Assembly (NCBI GenBank): GCA_023398375.1
Contig: JAEWSH010000038.1
Span: forward strand, 1 to 5,358
DNA: 5,358 bases
DNA from: Bacillota bacterium
GTDB lineage: Bacteria > Bacillota > Clostridia > Lachnospirales > Lachnospiraceae
Reading direction: 5' to 3'
Shown: piece by piece, positions 1-4,074 of the stretch
How the letters are laid out: each line of letters starts with the position of its first letter
Position numbering within the stretch: position 1 is the first letter of the stretch
Translations under genes and position numbers: made by a program
The notes under the pieces: generated by a model
Told to the model about the DNA's origin: nothing
The model's input: only the letters and a program-made list of their open reading frames with translations
The model's database searches: none

Positions 1-135
1 GTGCAGAAGGCGGAGCAGGACGCTGCCGTCCGGACGGCACGGGCTGAGGAGAACCTGATGAATAATTATCGGGTCGGAATACTCCGGGACTTCACACGGC
101 GGAGGAATTCCCGGCACAATGGGAGGACGCTGTAA
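1..135 (+). CDS. 3' end of an unrecognised protein upstream of ssb (partial)
   Basis: A frame open from the first base of the window ends in TAA at 133-135 and gives 44 residues rich in Arg, Glu, Ala and Asn, ending in HNGRTL. Its stop overlaps the ssb start by one base (TAATG), the classic arrangement for translational coupling. This overlap is the main reason to believe the frame is real. The residues seen are hydrophilic, with no membrane segment, cysteine pair or motif I recognise. The Arg-rich tail would suit a nucleic-acid-associated protein, but that is a guess. The gene begins outside the window, so neither length nor family can be judged. In phage and integrative-element replication modules the gene before ssb is often a recombination or replication accessory protein, which is the most one can infer here. 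Confidence 0.5.
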   Translation: MQKAEQDAAVRTARAEENLMNNYRVGILRDFTRRRNSRHNGRTL

Positions 136-551
136 TGCTCAATAAAATTATTCTCATGGGCCGCCTGACCCGTGACCCGGATCTGCGGCATACCGGCAGC
201 GGCACAGCGGTGGCATCGTTCTCGCTGGCCGTAGACCGGGATTATAAATCCCAGAGCGGGGAGAAGGAAACCGACTTTATAGACATTGTAGCTTGGCGCG
301 CCACCGCAGAGTTTGTCAGCAAATACTTCTCTAAGGGCCGCATGGCCGTGGTGGAGGGCCGCTTGCAGCTCCGGGATTGGACGGACAAGCAAGGCAATAA
401 GCGCCGCTCTGCTGAGGTTATTGCCGATAACGTGTATTTTGCAGACTCAAAAAAAGATGTGTCCAATTCGGGCACATCTGCTCCGGCTCCTGTGGATGCC
501 CGCAGTGATTTTTCGGAAGTCGATACGGAAGACGGGGAGTTGCCGTTTTGA
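135..551 (+). CDS. ssb: Single-stranded DNA-binding protein
   Basis: This protein binds and protects single-stranded DNA during replication, recombination and repair, and recruits partner enzymes through its C-terminus. The 138 residues have the usual SSB layout. An N-terminal OB fold spans about residues 1-103, starting MLNKIILMGRLTRDPDLRHT, with the DFIDIVAWRATAEF block and the stacking aromatics Trp54, Phe60 and Trp82. A short Ser/Ala/Pro-rich linker follows at about 104-128, then the acidic tip EDGELPF, the partner-binding motif found in nearly all bacterial SSBs. The start is fixed by GGGAGG at 121-126, eight bases before the ATG. The preceding reading frame ends within this start, so the two are probably one operon. 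At 138 residues it is shorter than many chromosomal SSBs (about 150-175), which fits a phage or integrative-element copy, although a chromosomal copy cannot be excluded. The linker codons also form a hairpin, described separately. Confidence 0.95.
   Translation: MLNKIILMGRLTRDPDLRHTGSGTAVASFSLAVDRDYKSQSGEKETDFIDIVAWRATAEFVSKYFSKGRMAVVEGRLQLRDWTDKQGNKRRSAEVIADNVYFADSKKDVSNSGTSAPAPVDARSDFSEVDTEDGELPF
449..478 (-). terminator. Candidate minus-strand intrinsic terminator inside ssb
   Basis: Positions 456-464 pair with 470-478 (nine pairs, one of them G-T) around a five-base loop. Read on the minus strand, the hairpin is followed at once by seven T residues (plus-strand A run 449-455), which is the full form of a Rho-independent terminator. 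It sits in the codons for the ssb linker, where protein constraint is low, and would stop antisense transcripts from the converging DUF1540 unit that pass the terminator at 591-614. The same bases could instead act on the plus strand as an A7 slip site with a downstream hairpin. Confidence 0.45.
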
Positions 552-590
552 TTTGATTGTGGGATTGCTGTCGGGAAAGCAATCAAAAAG

Positions 591-614
591 AAAACCGCCA
601 CAATTAAGTGGCGG
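591..614 (-). terminator. Intrinsic terminator of the DUF1540 / 51-residue protein unit
   Basis: Positions 595-601 (CCGCCAC) and 608-614 (GTGGCGG) form a perfect seven-pair stem with a six-base loop. On the minus strand it is followed by TTTTCTTTTT (plus-strand 585-594). It begins inside the last codons of the 51-residue protein gene, whose TAA at 604-606 lies in the loop region. A further inverted repeat at 563-569 / 578-584 lies just beyond it but has no T run on either strand. Confidence 0.8.
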
Positions 615-759
615 ATTCCCCTTCATCTACGATTTGCTGAAGCACTGCAATCAGATCGTATAGATTATTAATCTGAATATCGCGGGAAAGAATCTCATTT
701 TTCAGATCATTGGACAAGGATTCAAACTGCTGGTGCACTTTTGGACTTACATATGACAT
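604..759 (-). CDS. Small 51-residue helical protein of unknown function
   Basis: This short gene encodes MSYVSPKVHQQFESLSNDLK followed by a helical stretch (NEILSRDIQINNLYDLIAVL) and an acidic tail ending GESAT. Its start is set by GAGGTG at 765-770, five bases before the ATG. It lies 22 bases after the DUF1540 stop on the same strand and runs straight into a terminator, so it is very probably the second gene of a two-gene operon. The spacing of Leu and Ile suggests an amphipathic helix or short coiled coil. No Cys, signal peptide or membrane segment is present. It has the size and helical nature of small Spo0E-like regulators but lacks their SQxLD signature, so I do not assign it there. From memory it resembles short uncharacterised proteins of clostridia that begin with a similar YVSPKVH block, but I cannot confirm this. 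Confidence 0.7.
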   Translation of the reverse strand: MSYVSPKVHQQFESLSNDLKNEILSRDIQINNLYDLIAVLQQIVDEGESAT

Positions 760-781
760 AGAAGCACCTCAATAAGCTGGA

Positions 782-1087
782 TTATTCTTTGAAGGTCTGG
801 CATCCAGAACCGTTGCCACATCCGCAGTTATTGATGGTGACGCTGTCAGCATTGCATTTGCAGTTATCATTGTGCTTGCAGTTAGTGGCTTTGCAAGTGA
901 TGTTGGTTTCGGGGCTTGCAGAAGCCTTGGTCACGCTGTTGGCTGCACCGCTTGCGGGGCGATAGGAACGGCAGGAAGTTTCGCTGCTGGACGTTGCGCT
1001 TCCTCCGGAAACATCGATGGAAGACAGGCAGCAAAGGCCGGAAGAATTGTTGCCGCAGGAACGCACGCTACATCCGAGATTACTCAT
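782..1087 (-). CDS. DUF1540 domain protein, cysteine-rich, two repeats
   Basis: The 101-residue product carries 12 cysteines in two tandem units typical of the DUF1540 family of Firmicutes. Unit one (about residues 6-41) has C6-x4-C11, the pair C19 C20, a SIDVSG strand and ETSC39. Unit two (about 65-98) has C65-x4-C70, C76-x-C78, an ADSVTI strand and C88, C90 and C96. A Ser/Ala-rich linker joins them. The cysteine spacing suggests metal binding, but the family has no established function. There is no signal peptide or membrane segment. The ATG follows AAGGTG (1098-1103) with a ten-base gap. The gene leads a minus-strand operon with the 51-residue protein, and a possible sporulation-type promoter lies at 1121-1149. 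DUF1540 proteins occur mainly in spore-forming clostridia and bacilli, so a sporulation link is plausible but inferred. The family call is firm; the function is open. Confidence 0.88.
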   Translation of the reverse strand: MSNLGCSVRSCGNNSSGLCCLSSIDVSGGSATSSSETSCRSYRPASGAANSVTKASASPETNITCKATNCKHNDNCKCNADSVTINNCGCGNGSGCQTFKE

Positions 1088-1120
1088 TATTCAGCAACAC
1101 CTTTCATTTTGGAATATCTT

Positions 1121-1149
1121 TAGTATTGTTGAATGATTTGAAAATATAC
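1121..1149 (-). promoter_or_regulatory. Possible sporulation (sigma-G-like) promoter for the DUF1540 operon
   Basis: On the minus strand GTATA (1145-1149) and AATACTA (1121-1127) are 17 bases apart. They match the forespore sigma-G pattern (GHATR, about 18 bases, CATWHTA) at all five -35 positions and six of seven -10 positions. The predicted start would give a leader of about 27 bases before the ATG at 1087. The surrounding DNA is AT-rich, so chance matches are likely, and no clear sigma-A promoter is visible. Confidence 0.25.
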
Positions 1150-1156
1150 AGAGTAG

Positions 1157-1255
1157 TTTCATGCCGAACAGACCTACTGTGCAAAGTGCCGGGCTATGCG
1201 GAAAAGGCAGACCAAGCGGAAATACGCCGTGCCGCACCAGCACGGCAGGATATGA
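1157..1255 (+). pseudogene. 3' scrap of a small zinc-ribbon-like protein
   Basis: A frame opening after a stop at 1154-1156 encodes TYCAKCRAMRKRQTKRKYAV and ends at TGA 1253-1255. The YCxxCR pair followed by a run of Arg and Lys resembles the C-terminal end of small phage or integrative-element zinc-ribbon proteins, which normally carry a second CxxC upstream. Here the upstream part is missing: the sequence passes directly into the promoter region of the DUF1540 operon. No start or ribosome site is visible. The ten-base gap to the next possible start (1266), with a good ribosome site between, looks like two successive genes of a former operon. This is pattern recognition on a short stretch and could be coincidence. 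Confidence 0.25.
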
Positions 1256-1265
1256 GGGAGCAATT

Positions 1266-1483
1266 ATGAGCGCTGAGAAAATGCAGATCAGATTGTACAG
1301 GCGCTACGGTGCTGCGGAAACACCGATCACGATGCCATGATCCATGCTGTAAGAAAAGACCTTGAAATGATGTATAGCTATAAACGGGGGATTCTCCGGA
1401 GTATGAACAATCGCGTAAAAAATGGCCGCCCCATATGGGGCGGTCGGGAATTAGAGAATATAAACGATTTGCTGCTTGGCTAG
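1266..1483 (+). pseudogene. Possible frameshifted small phage/element gene
   Basis: An ATG at 1266 is preceded by GAGGGAG (1254-1260) at good spacing, but the frame stops after 24 codons (TGA 1338-1340). If the AAAA run at 1272-1275 held one more A, the product would instead read MSAEKNADQIVQALRCCGNT and continue through DHDAMIHAVRKDLEMMYSY to a TAG at 1481-1483. The QIVQALRCC block recalls the start of small Cys-rich phage proteins of Firmicutes. The far 3' part runs through the tspO terminator hairpin and cannot be natural coding sequence, so the fragment probably loses homology after about 1400. It is best read as a decayed remnant; a sequencing error in the A run is the other option. Confidence 0.25.
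1417..1445 (-). terminator. Intrinsic terminator of tspO
   Basis: Positions 1424-1432 pair with 1437-1445 (nine pairs, one of them G-T, mostly G-C) around an ATAT loop. On the minus strand the stem is followed by A and then six T residues (plus-strand A run 1417-1422). It lies about 35 bases after the tspO stop codon, the expected distance for that gene's terminator. Confidence 0.88.
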
Positions 1484-1947
1484 TTCAGCATCCAGACCGA
1501 ATATGCAAGGTATCCGGCAAAAGACACCCAGATCAGATAAGGAATTTGCAAAAGAGCGGCTGTCCGTTTAATTGGCCAAAACGCAACTATCATGGCTATA
1601 ATTAAAACAAGTAAAAACAGAAGCCACAAAAATGCAAACCCATACATCTGGAGATTGAAAAAAAGAAAACTCCAGACTAAGTTGACAATCAGTTGTATTC
1701 CATAAATAGTTAGGGCACGTTTCTTGTCAGGGGAGTCTGATTGATAGATCATAGCTGCACTTATGCCCATGAGTGCATACAAAAGTGCCCATACAATAGG
1801 AAACACGAAAGAAGGGGGAGTCAGAGGTGATTTCCTGACGGTCTCATATGTATCCATTGCGCCTGAAGTAGCCCATCCAACAAGTCCGGATACAACTAAA
1901 TTGAAAAGAACAAAAGTAACGTACGGTTTCCAGGTCTGTTTTTTCAT
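1480..1947 (-). CDS. tspO: TspO/MBR family integral membrane protein
   Basis: The 155-residue protein belongs to the TspO/MBR (tryptophan-rich sensory protein) family, five-helix membrane proteins that bind porphyrins and other hydrophobic ligands and are linked to tetrapyrrole handling and stress responses. Membrane segments lie at about residues 8-28, 47-68, 79-99, 103-124 and 131-153. Family signatures are SPLTPPSFVFPIVWALLYAL with MGISA after it (about 40-64), QLIVNLVWSFLFF (85-97) and the ending PYLIWVSFAGYLAYSVWMLN. Length is normal for the family. The frame is open far upstream, but GGAGG at 1956-1960, eight bases before the ATG at 1947, fixes the start and removes about 110 spurious residues. 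It appears monocistronic, with its own terminator (1417-1445) and an AT-rich upstream region (1961-2060) in which I see no convincing -35/-10 pair. Assignment is firm; the ligand is unknown. Confidence 0.93.
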   Translation of the reverse strand: MKKQTWKPYVTFVLFNLVVSGLVGWATSGAMDTYETVRKSPLTPPSFVFPIVWALLYALMGISAAMIYQSDSPDKKRALTIYGIQLIVNLVWSFLFFNLQMYGFAFLWLLFLLVLIIAMIVAFWPIKRTAALLQIPYLIWVSFAGYLAYSVWMLN

Positions 1948-2167
1948 TACCGTTTCCTCCTGAAGAAGATTTGCTTCACATGAACTGAGCATATCAAAAA
2001 AATATAGTAAAGAAAGTAGATAATGTGACATCTGAAAAAAATTCTGTGAAAAGACAGAAAGTGTGTGATGGCTAGGCCACTTTGGTATTGCGTCCGGCAG
2101 CGGGCGGGTCCGCTGGTGAAGGAATGCCGGGCGCTGCGTCCTCGTCTCAGTGCAAACGATACGCCGT

Positions 2168-2803
2168 ATGAGCGGACGGAGAAAAACAAGATACTCCGCC
2201 CGCCCCGCGCTTCCTCCGTTTGCCGGACGCGGGTGGACAGGGCTGGCCCTGTTCGGGTTTGAGGGCAGCACGTACACCCTTTCCTTTGATTCAATTCATC
2301 TTCCGGCTACTTTTCTGGAGGTGCGTAACGTCTGGCGGCGTTATCTCTATCAACTGCGCAAGTGGCATCATGACAAATCGTTTGATTATGTTTATCTGAT
2401 TGAGGGCAAGCACGGAGACCACCGCTTCCACATCCATCTTGTTTTGCGTGACAGCGACTTTGCACCGGCTGAGGTGCGGCACCTCTGGAAATACGGAGAC
2501 GATGTGGACGACGAGCCGCTATTGCGCGGGCCGTATGACAGCTACCGACGGACAGCCAAGTATTTCTACAAAGAGGTTACGGACGGCATCACCATCCCGA
2601 TCGGTGCCCGGACGTGGGTAGCGTACCGCAGTCTCAAAGCAAAGCTGCCGCCGCCAGATATCTGGCGCGATCACAGCGGCTGCATTGAGATCCCGGACAT
2701 GGTGAGGGTGTCTGGGCGAAACAACGTGGAGAACCGATTCGGCTCCTATTGCTATGGCTGGTACATCGGAGATAAAAACAGTGCTTCATATTTAAATGAA
2801 TGA
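2168..2803 (+). CDS. HUH-type rolling-circle replication initiator-like protein
   Basis: This protein of about 211 residues has the layout of HUH single-strand endonucleases, the Rep/relaxase fold that nicks DNA through a tyrosine to start rolling-circle replication. In order (numbering from the ATG at 2168): a motif-1-like strand FEGSTYTLSFD at about 31-41, then YVYLIEGKHGDHRFHIHLVL with the metal-binding His-x-His at 88 and 90, then DSYRRTAKYFYKEVTDG with candidate catalytic tyrosines at 126, 132 and 134 and an adjacent Lys135. No helicase domain follows, so it would depend on a host helicase. No Shine-Dalgarno site stands before this ATG or before an in-frame GTG at 2150; I prefer the ATG. 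The first 30 residues are Arg/Pro-rich. The neighbouring KTR protein and ssb fit a plasmid, ssDNA-phage or mobilisable-element origin. The fold is likely; actual replication activity is inferred. Confidence 0.65.
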   Translation: MSGRRKTRYSARPALPPFAGRGWTGLALFGFEGSTYTLSFDSIHLPATFLEVRNVWRRYLYQLRKWHHDKSFDYVYLIEGKHGDHRFHIHLVLRDSDFAPAEVRHLWKYGDDVDDEPLLRGPYDSYRRTAKYFYKEVTDGITIPIGARTWVAYRSLKAKLPPPDIWRDHSGCIEIPDMVRVSGRNNVENRFGSYCYGWYIGDKNSASYLNE

Positions 2804-2853
2804 TCTCTATCTTGGAATCTAGTTGAATAACTCACGAAAACAGGAGAAAGGAA

Positions 2854-3090
2854 TTGCAAGTGAATACCAAAAGTACTAAACTGATCTTAAGGGACGGATG
2901 GGTCATATGCCCAATCTGCGGCAAGGGGAGGATCCTGAAAATCGACCCCGAAACCACCGTCCACCACCTGCCACGAAAATGCAAACGATGCGGGCAGGAA
3001 ACCATCGTGAATATTGAAGCGCCTGAGCCATTTGACAACCCCGGAAGGGATGTTGAAGGCTCAGGCGCTTTTTGTTTTGCCCGGAGGTGA
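2854..3090 (+). CDS. Cysteine-rich KTR domain protein (zinc ribbon)
   Basis: The 78-residue product matches the cysteine-rich KTR family, small zinc-ribbon proteins of unknown function carried by Tn916-like and other Firmicute conjugative elements. Residues 16-53 show the core: WVICPICGKGRILKI, then a spacer and LPRKCKRCGQETIVNI. The metal-binding pairs are C19/C22 and C43/C46. Two starts compete: TTG at 2854, seven bases after AGGAG (2842-2846), and GTG at 2860, seven bases after AAAGGA; the domain is unaffected. The C-terminal 22 residues after NIEA are odd. They are encoded by the stem, loop and T run of a strong terminator, and the TGA (3088-3090) lies inside the ribosome site of the following HNH gene. 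The original 3' end has therefore probably been replaced. The gene follows the HUH Rep gene by 50 bases and may belong to the same former element. Confidence 0.8.
   Translation: MQVNTKSTKLILRDGWVICPICGKGRILKIDPETTVHHLPRKCKRCGQETIVNIEAPEPFDNPGRDVEGSGAFCFARR
3018..3078 (+). terminator. Strong intrinsic terminator overlapping the end of the KTR gene
   Basis: A perfect 12-base inverted repeat (3018-3029 AGCGCCTGAGCC; 3058-3069) is followed by TTTTTGTTTT at 3069-3078. The 28-base loop holds a further four-base pairing (CAAC 3036-3039 with GTTG 3052-3055). The hairpin lies upstream of the stop codon of the KTR frame and just before the ribosome site of the HNH relic at 3083-3090, so it separates the KTR unit from the prophage block. 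Confidence 0.85.
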
Positions 3091-3096
3091 TAGCCC

Positions 3097-3308
3097 ATGG
3101 CCATGAAACCGCTCCGACCGTGTCGGCATCCAGGATGCAGCGCGCTGACCCGTGAGGGTTACTGCCCGGCACACAAACCCAAGGACCGCAGCCAACGCAG
3201 CTCCTGCGGGAGCCGTTCTGCCGGGAGTGTGCCCGGCGTGGCAACCGTACACTGGCCACCGACGTTGACCACGTAGAGCCGCGCGGGGAGCGGGGAGCCC
3301 GGCCTTAA
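3097..3308 (+). pseudogene. Phage HNH endonuclease, internally deleted and 3'-truncated
   Basis: The gene starts at ATG 3097 after a good site (GGAGGTGA, 3083-3090). It reads MAMKPLRPCRHPGCSALTRE then GYCPAHKPKDR, the Cys/His-rich N-terminus of HNH endonucleases found at the head of the phage packaging module. After KDR the frame is lost and stops at TAG 3274-3276. From about 3189 another frame reads PTQLLREPFCRECARRGNRT then LATDVDHVEP, which is the next conserved part, with the CxxC pair and the Asp-His of the HNH motif, up to TAA 3306-3308. Some 20-25 residues between the parts appear to be missing, and everything after DVDHVEP (the second half of the HNH fold) is gone. The two parts are clearly one gene by order and family pattern. 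The product cannot be active. A six-base direct repeat (CGCAGC, 3187-3192 and 3196-3201) lies at the internal breakpoint. Confidence 0.82.
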
Positions 3309-3417
3309 GGTTGAGTTTACCGGGCCGGTCACCGTTCGGAAAGACAGCGATCTGGAGGAGATCGCGGAACGGCTCTATCAAAAAATACGGCTGGCGCAGC
3401 TGAGAGCGGAGGGATGA
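3307..3417 (+). pseudogene. Probable C-terminal remnant of the phage tape measure protein
   Basis: A frame without its own start encodes LKVEFTGPVTVRKDSDLEEI then AERLYQKIRLAQLRAEG and stops at TGA 3415-3417, five bases before the start of the LysM tail protein. A short VxFTGPVTVR strand followed by DxxxIAxxLYxxI and a charged end is the usual finish of tape measure proteins in Firmicute contractile-tail phages, and that gene normally lies directly before the XkdP-like gene. Position and residue pattern agree, but about 35 residues are too few for certainty. The upstream hundreds of codons are absent; the sequence instead passes into the broken HNH gene across a short tandem repeat (GCGGGGA twice, 3283-3296). 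Confidence 0.55.
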
Positions 3418-3421
3418 GGAG

Positions 3422-4060
3422 TTGCAGTTTTTTTATCGCAGCGTGAAAACGGACACGCAGCTCGCCATGCCCGTGACGCCCGCGGAGTTTGCCGTGGAGT
3501 TCGGGAGAAACATCACGGTGCTGGACATGGCCCAGACCGGCGAGGCGGCGTTTCCGGGCCTCTCGGCCCTGTTTGACGAGCAGCTGGAGTTTCTGCTCCC
3601 GGCGGTAAAGCGGAACTACACCCAGGGCGATTACAGCGGCGATCCCTACGCCCTGGTGAAGACGCTGGTGGACTGGTCGGAGGCGGGCGAGGTGCTGCGC
3701 CTGATCATCACCGACACGCCGGTGAATGTCCCGGTGCTGCTGGGGCCGGTGCGCTACGGGGAGCGGGACGGTACCGGGGACGTGTACGCAACACTGACCA
3801 TGCGCCGTTACCGGGAGCTGGCGGCGGAGACCACGGAGGTCAAGACCGCCACCGGAAACTCTACCCGCTCTACCGCACGGGCGGCACAGCCGGAGCGGGT
3901 CCACACGGTGGTCAAGGGCGACACCCTTTTGGGCATTGCCCGGAAGCAATACGGGGACGGCAGCCTTTGCTGGAAGCTGGCCAAGTACAACGGCATCAAA
4001 AATGCCAATCTGATCTATCCGGGGCAGAAAGTGAAGTGTCCTGATAAGAGTAAATTGTAG
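3422..4060 (+). CDS. LysM-containing phage tail protein (XkdP-like)
   Basis: This 212-residue protein is the LysM-bearing tail component found between the tape measure gene and the XkdQ-like gene in PBSX-type phages. Residues 1-130 form the tail domain, starting MQFFYRSVKTDTQLAMPVTP and including LLGPVRYGERDGTGDVYATL and TMRRYREL. A Thr/Ala-rich linker (135-157) leads to a LysM domain at about 159-206, with HTVVKGDTLLGIARKQYGDG near its start and NLIYPGQKVKCP at its end. LysM binds glycan, so the protein probably helps the tail tip or spike engage peptidoglycan. The start is a TTG at 3422, supported by GGAGGGA (3407-3413) eight bases upstream and by the conserved-looking FFYRS opening. The frame is intact with a TAG stop, but its neighbours are broken, so it is likely a leftover rather than part of a working particle. 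Confidence 0.85.
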   Translation: MQFFYRSVKTDTQLAMPVTPAEFAVEFGRNITVLDMAQTGEAAFPGLSALFDEQLEFLLPAVKRNYTQGDYSGDPYALVKTLVDWSEAGEVLRLIITDTPVNVPVLLGPVRYGERDGTGDVYATLTMRRYRELAAETTEVKTATGNSTRSTARAAQPERVHTVVKGDTLLGIARKQYGDGSLCWKLAKYNGIKNANLIYPGQKVKCPDKSKL

Positions 4061-4074
4061 CGAGGTGACGGCCC

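Larger units (their letters stand above)
1088..1479. other. Stretch without an intact gene between DUF1540 and tspO
   Basis: This stretch of about 390 bases holds the possible DUF1540 promoter (1121-1149), the two plus-strand gene scraps (1157-1255 and from 1266) and the tspO terminator (1417-1445). I see no tRNA, riboswitch or repeat array in it. It marks a joint between minus-strand genes that look chromosomal and debris that looks element-derived. Confidence 0.5.

Noticed and set aside
563..584. Hairpin after ssb as its plus-strand terminator.
   Set aside because: The stem is followed by A residues rather than T on the plus strand, so it does not have the form of an intrinsic terminator for ssb.
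872..1269. Plus-strand frames opposite the DUF1540 gene.
   Set aside because: They are low-complexity shadows of the Cys/Ser-rich minus-strand gene and lack ribosome sites.
2235..2254. Palindrome (ACAGGGC, two bases, GCCCTGT) within the first codons of the HUH Rep gene, as a possible replication origin hairpin.
   Set aside because: The loop is only two bases, no nick-site motif or iterons are visible beside it, and GC-rich coding DNA often yields such repeats.
2065..2262. Plus-strand frame of 65 codons overlapping the start of the Rep gene, considered as an upstream gene or the frameshifted N-terminus of Rep.
   Set aside because: Its residues resemble no Rep N-terminus, no strong ribosome site precedes it, and the Rep frame already has a plausible beginning (MSGRRKTRYSARP).
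1948..2277. N-terminal extension of the tspO frame by about 110 residues.
   Set aside because: TspO proteins are about 155 residues, the ATG at 1947 has an ideal GGAGG site, and the extension lacks any family similarity.
3329..3949. Long minus-strand frame of 206 codons opposite the LysM tail gene.
   Set aside because: It is an Arg/His/Leu-rich shadow typical of GC-rich DNA, while the plus strand encodes a clear LysM protein.
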